A DNA stretch of 33,744 nucleotides. Origin: an uncultured Clostridia bacterium. GTDB lineage: Bacteria > Bacillota > Clostridia > RUG12999. The stretch covers positions 1-33,744 of the forward strand of contig CATIYX010000190.1 of the NCBI GenBank assembly GCA_949739095.1. Direction: 5' to 3'. Positions 24,457-32,237 of this stretch are shown here, one piece after another (the stretch's first letter is position 1; the number at the start of each line of letters is the position of its first letter). A program made the position numbers and the translations under genes. The notes beneath the pieces are model-generated. The model did no database searches, was not told the origin of the DNA, and saw nothing but the letters and a program-made list of their open reading frames with translations.

Positions 24457-25314
24457 ATGAAACGAAAAATAACGATTTTTGATTGTGTGAATTTTTTAAT
24501 TTTGTTGGCGGTTCTTTTCATCACGATTTACCCGCTGTGGTATGTGCTGTGTATTTCGCTCAGTTCTACAGAGATGATAAACAGTGGAACCGTAACATTA
24601 TATCCTAAGGGATTCAATTTTGCTGCATATAAACAGATTTTTGGAACGTCCAAAATCCTCCGTGCATATTCCAATTCAGTGGTATATACTGCGATTGGCA
24701 CAATGTGTTGTATGGCGATGACAATTGTTTTTGTCTATCCGCTTTCCAGAAAAAACTTTGTGTTGCGTAAACCGATTACCGTGCTTATTACCATTACATT
24801 ATATTTTACCGGCGGATTGATTCCAACCTTTCTGGTAGTGCAAGGAACCGGACTGCTGGATTCCATGTGGAGTCTTATCATTCCTAATATTATATGGACG
24901 TTTGACGCTATTTTGCTGCGCAACTTCTTTGAAGGCGTCCCGCCAGAACTACATGAAGCAGCAATTATAGACGGTGCAAATGAAATGAAAATTTTGACTA
25001 AAATATACATACCGCTTTCCACATCGGCGATTGCAACCATTGCTTTATTTTATGCAATGGGGCAGTGGAATAGTTATTTACTGCCATCTATCTATATCAC
25101 TTCCTATGAAAAATTGCCGCTACCGGTTATTTTGCGCGACATGCTGATGGAGGATACGAATTCCAATCCCAATTCCATTGCGAGCAATCAAATCACGCCG
25201 GAAGCGCTAAAAAATGCAACAATGTTTGTCTCTATTTTACCGTTTTTGATATTTTACCCCTATTTACAGAAATATTTTGTAAAAGGACTGACTATGGGTG
25301 CAGTCAAGGGCTAA
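24457..25314 (+). CDS. ABC sugar permease, YtcP/UgpE type (second system)
   Basis: This 285-residue second permease subunit starts at ATG 24457, 9 nt after AAGGAG. ATG 24448 follows that site without any gap, so it is less likely. It has a YPLWYVLCISLSS entry after the first span, the coupling motif EAAIIDGANEMKILTKIYIP near residue 168, and the terminal YLQKYFVKGLTMGAVKG. It is paralogous to the protein at 10796-11668. The order permease-permease-lipoprotein here is the reverse of the first operon, where the lipoprotein comes first. Confidence 0.92.
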   Translation: MKRKITIFDCVNFLILLAVLFITIYPLWYVLCISLSSTEMINSGTVTLYPKGFNFAAYKQIFGTSKILRAYSNSVVYTAIGTMCCMAMTIVFVYPLSRKNFVLRKPITVLITITLYFTGGLIPTFLVVQGTGLLDSMWSLIIPNIIWTFDAILLRNFFEGVPPELHEAAIIDGANEMKILTKIYIPLSTSAIATIALFYAMGQWNSYLLPSIYITSYEKLPLPVILRDMLMEDTNSNPNSIASNQITPEALKNATMFVSILPFLIFYPYLQKYFVKGLTMGAVKG

Positions 25315-25330
25315 TACTACGGTGGTACGC

Positions 25331-25344
25331 CAGCGGTGGCGCTG
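25331..25344 (+). other. Intercistronic hairpin before the lipoprotein gene
   Basis: CAGCG-GTGG-CGCTG is a short GC-rich hairpin in the 85-bp gap between permease and solute-binding protein genes. An A-run, not a T-run, follows, so it is not a terminator. It may protect the downstream mRNA from decay, which would fit the greater need for the binding protein. Confidence 0.35.
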
Positions 25345-25399
25345 TGCGAAAAAATAAATGATATCGGAAAGAAAAGATAAGATTAAAGGAGGAATTTTT

Positions 25400-26974
25400 G
25401 TGAAAAAGTTTTGGGTTGTAACATTGGCGGTAGCAATTTTTGCTTCCATACTAACAGGGTGTGGACAGAAACAAACTGGCGAAAGCGTTGGAGACATTGA
25501 TGTTGCGGCACTTGGTGATTTGGGTGGTTTGGAAATGCCACTGGATAATAAAAACACCAAAATCACCTGGATAGTCGCTTCCAGTGTAGAAGGACTGAAC
25601 GACAAATATGCATTGCAGGCTTTACGGAATATCACAGGGGTGAATGTGCAGCTTGAGGTATATCCATTATCCACAGTGAATGACAAAGTGAAGGTGTTGT
25701 TTGCGTCCAAAAATCTGCCAGATATTATCGGGTCGGGGATTGCAACAATGACAGAAATCAACGACTATGGCACGCAAGGGGCGTTAGCATCGGTGGATGA
25801 CAATTTGGATGTTATGCCAAATTTTAAGAGAATTTTTAAGGATAATCCGGAAAATGACTGGGTATTCAAATCCTATCAAGCAGGGGATGGTAAATTATAT
25901 GCTTATCATGGTTATGACCTGAACCGCGACGTCAACCATGGCGTACTCTATCGAAAAGATATCTTTGACAAACATGGAATCGAAATGTGGAACAGTCCTG
26001 AGGAATTTTATCAGGCGCTGAAAAAACTGAAAGAAATTTATCCGGATTCCCATCCGTTCACCTCTAAAAACGGCGACGGTATCTTTGAAAAACTTGCGAC
26101 AAGCTGGGGTATTGATGTTACGCAAGCTGCCTACTATAACGAGGACGAAAAAATCTGGAAGAGCAGTATCACCAGTCCGGAATATAAAGACGAACTGGAC
26201 TATCTCAAAAAACTCTATGACGAAGGCTTGATTGATTCTGAATTTTTAACACTCACACAAGCGCAGTGGACCACCAGAATGACACAGGAAAACGTCAGCT
26301 TTGTCACATGGGATTGGATTGGCAGACTGGATATGTTCAAAACACAGACAGCAGAAAGTGTCCCGACCTATGATTTACGCTATGGGAACCCCATTGGACC
26401 GAAACAGACCATTGTAACGTTGCCGAAGGTTTTCTTCCCCATCACCATTTCAAATGGCAAAAACACCAAGCTTGCCTGCAAGCTGGTAGATTTCTTCTAT
26501 TCTGACGCAGGTCGCGCATTTGTTTCCATGGGCGTGCCGGGACAAACCTATAACATCAACGACAAAGGCGTTGCGGACTATGTTGGTTTTGAGAGCGGAC
26601 AGAAAATTGAAATCACAGAACTAGAAGAGAAATATGGTCTCTATGTTGAAGGAATGTATAGAGGATTTGACCGACGTGCTAGCTACTTCCAGTTCTCCGA
26701 ACGGGAGCAGGAGGCACAGGATTATTTTGCACAAGACGGCAGAATGGAACCGGTAGACCCGATTCCGCTGTTTACCGAAGAAGAACAGAATGAAATCACA
26801 AAATATCAGACGAACTTAATGACTGCCTGCAAAGAATTTTCGACAAACTATATTCTTTCTGATAAGACTGGCGATGCTGCTTGGAATGAATGGATAACGA
26901 AAGCAGATGGACTTGGATGCGGTAAAATTGTAGAAATCTATAATGCGGCACAGAAACGGTATGACGCACAGTAA
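25400..26974 (+). CDS. ABC transporter solute-binding lipoprotein (second system)
   Basis: This 524-residue lipoprotein is encoded with its permeases. The GTG at 25400 lies 6 nt after AAAGGAGG and opens a good signal peptide ending LTGC, with the acylated Cys at residue 21. An in-frame ATG at 25358 would spoil the signal peptide. An LplA-like fold is indicated by KVLFASKNLPDIIG, VLYRKDIFDKHGIEMWNSPEEF and a C-terminal EIYNAAQKRYDAQ that mirrors the first system's ending. It has a short D/G-rich linker after the lipid anchor. The ligand is unknown but is presumably a different oligosaccharide from that of the first system. Confidence 0.9.
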   Translation: MKKFWVVTLAVAIFASILTGCGQKQTGESVGDIDVAALGDLGGLEMPLDNKNTKITWIVASSVEGLNDKYALQALRNITGVNVQLEVYPLSTVNDKVKVLFASKNLPDIIGSGIATMTEINDYGTQGALASVDDNLDVMPNFKRIFKDNPENDWVFKSYQAGDGKLYAYHGYDLNRDVNHGVLYRKDIFDKHGIEMWNSPEEFYQALKKLKEIYPDSHPFTSKNGDGIFEKLATSWGIDVTQAAYYNEDEKIWKSSITSPEYKDELDYLKKLYDEGLIDSEFLTLTQAQWTTRMTQENVSFVTWDWIGRLDMFKTQTAESVPTYDLRYGNPIGPKQTIVTLPKVFFPITISNGKNTKLACKLVDFFYSDAGRAFVSMGVPGQTYNINDKGVADYVGFESGQKIEITELEEKYGLYVEGMYRGFDRRASYFQFSEREQEAQDYFAQDGRMEPVDPIPLFTEEEQNEITKYQTNLMTACKEFSTNYILSDKTGDAAWNEWITKADGLGCGKIVEIYNAAQKRYDAQ

Positions 26975-27030
26975 GAAAAGGTAGCTCTCAAATCAACAGC
27001 GATGAAAAAGAAAGGAAACGGTGAGTGATG

Positions 27031-29553
27031 ATGAAAAAACGAATCGCCCTCTTATTTGCAGCATTCGTTCTTCTTGCCGCGATAACACCAGCGGCGTTTG
27101 CCGCAGACAATCTCTCCATGGACGACATTAGCTTTGGTAATATACAAACATATGACCATATTTTATATAGTACTAATGTCGTGCGCTGTGCTACTACCGT
27201 TCAGGACGGACGCCCCGTTGCGTTGTCAGTCGTTGCAGGTTCGCCCTGCTCCGTACTCAGTGTGGTGGATTTAGTGGAGGGAAAACGAATTGCGGAGTTT
27301 GAACTAAAAGGGCAAACCTCAACTGTATGGCAAATGGAAACAGACAGCAAAGGAAACGTATGGCTCGGAACTTATTATAAGTGTCATGTCTATAAATACT
27401 CGCCCCAGACCAAAACGTTGACCGATTTAGGTAGTCCGTTTGGAGAAAGCGCAGTGATAGCCATGACGATTGACGATGACGATAATGTGTGGATAGGCAC
27501 TTTTTCGAATGCCAAGATTATCAAAATTGACGGAGAAACAGGCGTTATGACGGATTACGGCAATGTGAAATCGGGAGAAATGTATGTGTACAATCTTGGG
27601 GTTTATAAAAACAAATTATATTATGCCTGCTCAAATGATACGCAAATGTATGAGTTTGACCCTGCCACGCGCCAGTCAACACTAATACCATTTCCTGAAA
27701 ATGGTATTACAACAAATAACAAAACATCGCTCTATATCAGAGATAAATACGTAATTTGTGTCGGAGACGGTGGGGATATCCAATGCTATGATTTGGAAAA
27801 CAAAACGTGGTCGGAAAAGCTAAAAGCAAATTGGCATGGAACTGTGACATCGCCGTTGCTAGATGGCAAGGTTTATTTTGCTAATGGAAAATGTATCGCG
27901 GCATTGCAGCTCAGCGATATGACCATCACGGAACTGACCAATTTGAACTGGGGATCTTATCTGCGAGGAGCTGCGACAATTCATGGCATGGTTGAACTGG
28001 ACGATCCGGATTTTCCGGGACTGTCCTATGTTACCTCGCAGTATTCGGGCGGACTTTATATCATGAATTTTCAGACGCAAAAAATGAAAGAATATCAGGA
28101 TACACTCAAAGGTGTTGCAACAGAAACCAGAAATAGTTTTTTTGGACCGGATGGCAGACTCTATATAGGGGAATATATGGGAACAAAAGCGGCTGCAATG
28201 GATATTAGCACAGGAGCAGTAGAACTTTTCCATATGGCGCAGCCGGAGGGCGCCACGGTATTGGGGGACAAAATATATTTTGGAAATTATACAGGGTCTA
28301 CTCTGTATATTCTGGATACAACAAAGAAATATTATCGAAATAACACGCCGAATGACCCCGATAACAATCCGCGTATTTGGGGGTCTACCGGTGCACATAT
28401 GGACCGTCCTTTTGCGATGGAGTCCTGCGGAGACAAGGTGGCAATGGGCGGTATCCCCGATTATGGTCATCTTGGCGGGGCGCTGACAATTTATGACCCG
28501 GAGACAGACAAGTGCGACGTTTATGAAGGGTTGGTGAAAGACCAGTCGTTTATCGATATGGCATATCATGACGGTAAGCTATATTTAACAACCACCGTAT
28601 CGGGCGGACTTGGCAGTTTCCCGACCCAGTCGCAGGCAAAGGTTTTGATTTTTGACATGGAAACCCGCAAAGTAATTCAGGAAAAAGATTTAAAAATTCC
28701 GGGTATTAGCTCTATTTTAGCGGTAGAGAGTATTTCTGTTGCGCCAGACAACACGCTGGTCGGCTACAGTAACGGCGGCGGATTTATTTACAAACTGGAC
28801 ATAGAAACGCTGGAACTGCTGGACTATAAAATTTATAACAAAAGCGCGTCCTATGGCGACGGTTCCCATACATGGAGTCCGTTTTGTATGAATTATGATA
28901 CGAAAACCGGATATGTCTTTACTTGTTTCAATGGGAACTTAGGGATTTTAGACCCCATTACGCTGGATTATAAAAGAACGGACTTAGGTTTTTCTTCCGA
29001 AGGTAAACTTGGACCGGACGGAAATTTGTGGTATGTGAGTCATGACCAACCCACGAAAATTCCGGTGGTGCGCGGTGATGATAAATCCTATCTGTTGGAT
29101 GGCTGTACTTTTATGAAAGTAGGCGGCACTGCGGCGTATATCAATGGCAATGTGACTACAGTGGACGCACCCTACAAAACGGCGGCAGGAACCGTAATGG
29201 TTTCAGCGAAACTGGCCGCAAAGCTGTGTGGCTATAAGGTCAGCGAGAACAATCCGGCAGGACAGATTATTTTGTATAATGGTGAAACAAAGATTAAAAT
29301 TCGCGCAAATGAGCGTGACATTTATGAAAACAATCAAATATTACGTGCTGTTTCACCCTTTGAAACAAAAAATGGCAATATCTATATCAGCATAGGGCTT
29401 GTGAGAGAACTGCTGCATACGGATATTTATCTGGCGGATAACGGTTTGATTGTTATGGGAAGCAAAGCTTCCACAGCGATACAAAGTACGGAAACACTCC
29501 GTTATGCGACGCAGTTGTTGAATGAACAAAACAATGTGTCGCAGGAACAGTAG
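27031..29553 (+). CDS. Secreted beta-propeller protein with C-terminal stalk domain
   Basis: This 840-residue secreted protein has a signal peptide of about 24 residues (AAFA-AD). Residues about 40-685 form repeats of DxxGNVWLGT- or DDNVWIGTF-type blades, as in NHL or Vgb-like propellers. About residues 686-815 resemble the copper-amine-oxidase N-terminal-like (stalk) domain common in clostridial surface proteins, with AGTVMVSAKLAAKL and NGNIYISIGLVREL. ATG 27031 is chosen over the adjacent ATG 27028 and GTG 27025 because of GGTGAG spacing. Lyases of some polysaccharide families are propellers, so an enzymatic role is possible, but I see no catalytic motif to back it. A polymer-binding or scaffold role is equally possible. 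It stands between the lipoprotein and an SLH protein. Confidence 0.75.
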   Translation: MKKRIALLFAAFVLLAAITPAAFAADNLSMDDISFGNIQTYDHILYSTNVVRCATTVQDGRPVALSVVAGSPCSVLSVVDLVEGKRIAEFELKGQTSTVWQMETDSKGNVWLGTYYKCHVYKYSPQTKTLTDLGSPFGESAVIAMTIDDDDNVWIGTFSNAKIIKIDGETGVMTDYGNVKSGEMYVYNLGVYKNKLYYACSNDTQMYEFDPATRQSTLIPFPENGITTNNKTSLYIRDKYVICVGDGGDIQCYDLENKTWSEKLKANWHGTVTSPLLDGKVYFANGKCIAALQLSDMTITELTNLNWGSYLRGAATIHGMVELDDPDFPGLSYVTSQYSGGLYIMNFQTQKMKEYQDTLKGVATETRNSFFGPDGRLYIGEYMGTKAAAMDISTGAVELFHMAQPEGATVLGDKIYFGNYTGSTLYILDTTKKYYRNNTPNDPDNNPRIWGSTGAHMDRPFAMESCGDKVAMGGIPDYGHLGGALTIYDPETDKCDVYEGLVKDQSFIDMAYHDGKLYLTTTVSGGLGSFPTQSQAKVLIFDMETRKVIQEKDLKIPGISSILAVESISVAPDNTLVGYSNGGGFIYKLDIETLELLDYKIYNKSASYGDGSHTWSPFCMNYDTKTGYVFTCFNGNLGILDPITLDYKRTDLGFSSEGKLGPDGNLWYVSHDQPTKIPVVRGDDKSYLLDGCTFMKVGGTAAYINGNVTTVDAPYKTAAGTVMVSAKLAAKLCGYKVSENNPAGQIILYNGETKIKIRANERDIYENNQILRAVSPFETKNGNIYISIGLVRELLHTDIYLADNGLIVMGSKASTAIQSTETLRYATQLLNEQNNVSQEQ

Positions 29554-29573
29554 AAATTCAGGAGGTGAAAAAA

Positions 29574-32237
29574 ATGAACCAGAAAAAATTTATGGCACTG
29601 TTGACAGCGATTGCGCTGGTGATTGGTATGATGATATTTCCTGTTTCGGCAGCAAATGATAGCAGTAATTTCTATATGAATGCGGTCTGGGCTCTTGGTA
29701 TTATGGAAAGCGATAATACAGACAGCTTTTTGCCGGAGGAGACGGTAGAGCGGGTTGATGCGGTGAAATACATATTGAATTTCATGAACATCAAACAATA
29801 TAGCGGTGATGGTCAGCGGCACTTTACTGATGTTTCGGTCTACAGCGATTATTATGCACTTACTACGGCAGCAATGCAAGCAGGTATCATTATTGGCAAT
29901 ACTAATGGTGAATTTCGTCCCAATGATGAAACAAGCGTGGATGAGGCACTGGTGATGATTCTACGCGCAATGGGATATGATAAGCTGGCGAACGCCAGAG
30001 GTGGTTCAGTAGCGACCTATTGGGATGTGGCGCGGCAATATGGATTTTTAAAAGGCATATCGACGGGCGGCGCGTACATCACGCGCGGTGACATGGCGCG
30101 ACTGTTTTATAATGCTTTTGATATTGGTATGATGGAATATACCACGATTGGTACACAAAATACAATCGGTGTGAACAATGACCGGAAAGGTCTCAGCAGA
30201 CTGGGGCTGAAAATGGGCGAAGGAACTCTCACAGCAAATCCGATATCGTCTATTTACTATACAGCAAAACGTGCGGCAAGCGGATACGTGGAAATTAATG
30301 ATAGTGAATTCCGTATCGGCGATTCCGGCGCAGATCGGTATCTGGGGTACAATGTGGAGTTTTATTATCAGTGGGACCAGGACGATGAAAACACTGGAGA
30401 GATTGTGCTCATCTATCCCAAACGTAATGAAACGCTGACCTGTTCTTTTGAAGAAGGCAGTTTTTTGGTGGATGGCAGCGCATTATACTATACGGCAGAT
30501 AACAATGGAAAGAAAACCAGAATAGATATCAGTCCGGAAAGCATTATCATCAAAAACGGCGTGAGCGTACCCTATGATTTAAGCTTTTTTGAAAATGCAC
30601 CTGCCGAAGGCAGCGTCACTTTTGTGAAAACCGGTAACAACAGTTTTTATAATGTGGTGGAGATTTACGCAGTTCTGAATGATGTTGTGCGTGGTATTGA
30701 TACAGAAGCGGGTAAGTTGGAGCTGAAATTTGGCGGTAGCGTCAATCTGCCGGAGAAATATCTCGGGGGCACTATTTTTGTGACGAAAAACGGCGAACCG
30801 GCTGAACTCAGCGATGTAAAGAGCGGTGATGTTATTTCCTATTCCATAGATGAAAACAGCCGGTCAATGACGATGGCGCTTTGTGATACACAGATATCAG
30901 GCGCAATATCTGAAATTGATTTTGAAGGCGGACGCCTGCGGGTAACGATTGGCGGAAACGGTTATTTGATTGACGATGTATATTTTGGCGCAGATGCGAA
31001 AAATCTGACGCAGGAAGTTTATGAACGGTATAATGTTAAGCTGGGCAATAACGTGGTTGGGTTTATAAGCGGGAGCGGCAGTATCGTAGACTTAGAAATG
31101 AAAAGCGATAGAAATTATGGATTTGTGTTGGAGGCAGGTATAAACGCTTCCCTTTCGGAAAAAGTGGAAGTGAAACTATTTACAACTGCGGGCGATGCAG
31201 TGATTTATGAACTTTCAGATAAATTGAAAATTGACGGTAACAGCACAAAGAATCTAACATCGGCAGAAATTTGTGCAAGACTCAAAGGGCAGACGGAAAT
31301 CATTGCCTATGAACTGGACAGTAGCGGCAAGATTTCTGAATTATTGTTCCCACAGGAGCCTTCCGGAAATTTATATGCAGACCAGGGCAAATTTGTCCGC
31401 GTCCACACCGTTACGACATTGGCAGTATGCTCCGGCGTTACGTTAGATGGTATCGGTATGCAGGACACGCTGTTATTTACTATACCAAATGCAGCGGCAG
31501 GAACAGCCATTGATGAGGACGACTGTGAATGTGGAAAATTAGAAAGACAGACGAATTATAAGGATGTTGTTTTCTATGACGTGGGTCTTGACGGCATGGC
31601 GTCCGTCGCCCTGCTCCGTGCAGCTGCAAACAGCGGTTACCAGAATACGCCGGTGAAATGCTATATTGTGCGCAATGTAACGCCTGCTGTACAGCCGGAC
31701 GGTGAGAGCGGTTATAAGTTGAACTATATATCCGGCGGCGCTGAAGGAAGCGTGTTCCTTGCAGAGAACACCATCAATCTTTCCACCAACGCAAACAGCA
31801 ACATTAAAGCACAGGAACTGCAGTTTGGCGACATCATTGTTTTTGAAGCTGATAAACATGGCAAAATGAAAAAGTTTTCCGTACTATATCGTGAGGAAAA
31901 TCAGAAAGATGAAACAGGTATTATTAATCTTACAGGCGATGGTGTGGGTAACAACCGCGAATGTTTGGTGTTAAAGGGAATCGCGCAGTATATCAGCGGT
32001 GATAATATGACTGTGAAGTATTTGTCGAGCGGCGGCAGAGCCAATTATGAGATATTCACAGGAATGAACACACAAACTGTAACGGTCATTAATATGAAAG
32101 AGAAAAAGTTTGAAACGCGGGAAATCAGCAGCATTCTCCCAACGACCTTTAGTCTGACAGGAGAAACGCCGGGTGATACGATTATTGTGAATGCAAACAG
32201 AAATGCACTGAATGAGGTGATTGTATATGAAGACTAG
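29574..32237 (+). CDS. Large surface protein with N-terminal SLH domains (paralogue)
   Basis: This 887-residue secreted protein has the layout of the one at 13361-15847. ATG 29574 is 7 nt after AGGAGGT, and the GTG at 29565 is rejected. A signal peptide of about 26 residues precedes SLH modules at about 30-200, with FTDVSVYSDYYALTTAAMQAG and PNDETSVDEALVMILRAMGY. A long strand-rich region follows to the end, which reads LNEVIVYED. Its function is unknown. The paralogy with a protein in the other operon suggests a wall-attached part of each uptake system. Confidence 0.75.
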   Translation: MNQKKFMALLTAIALVIGMMIFPVSAANDSSNFYMNAVWALGIMESDNTDSFLPEETVERVDAVKYILNFMNIKQYSGDGQRHFTDVSVYSDYYALTTAAMQAGIIIGNTNGEFRPNDETSVDEALVMILRAMGYDKLANARGGSVATYWDVARQYGFLKGISTGGAYITRGDMARLFYNAFDIGMMEYTTIGTQNTIGVNNDRKGLSRLGLKMGEGTLTANPISSIYYTAKRAASGYVEINDSEFRIGDSGADRYLGYNVEFYYQWDQDDENTGEIVLIYPKRNETLTCSFEEGSFLVDGSALYYTADNNGKKTRIDISPESIIIKNGVSVPYDLSFFENAPAEGSVTFVKTGNNSFYNVVEIYAVLNDVVRGIDTEAGKLELKFGGSVNLPEKYLGGTIFVTKNGEPAELSDVKSGDVISYSIDENSRSMTMALCDTQISGAISEIDFEGGRLRVTIGGNGYLIDDVYFGADAKNLTQEVYERYNVKLGNNVVGFISGSGSIVDLEMKSDRNYGFVLEAGINASLSEKVEVKLFTTAGDAVIYELSDKLKIDGNSTKNLTSAEICARLKGQTEIIAYELDSSGKISELLFPQEPSGNLYADQGKFVRVHTVTTLAVCSGVTLDGIGMQDTLLFTIPNAAAGTAIDEDDCECGKLERQTNYKDVVFYDVGLDGMASVALLRAAANSGYQNTPVKCYIVRNVTPAVQPDGESGYKLNYISGGAEGSVFLAENTINLSTNANSNIKAQELQFGDIIVFEADKHGKMKKFSVLYREENQKDETGIINLTGDGVGNNRECLVLKGIAQYISGDNMTVKYLSSGGRANYEIFTGMNTQTVTVINMKEKKFETREISSILPTTFSLTGETPGDTIIVNANRNALNEVIVYED

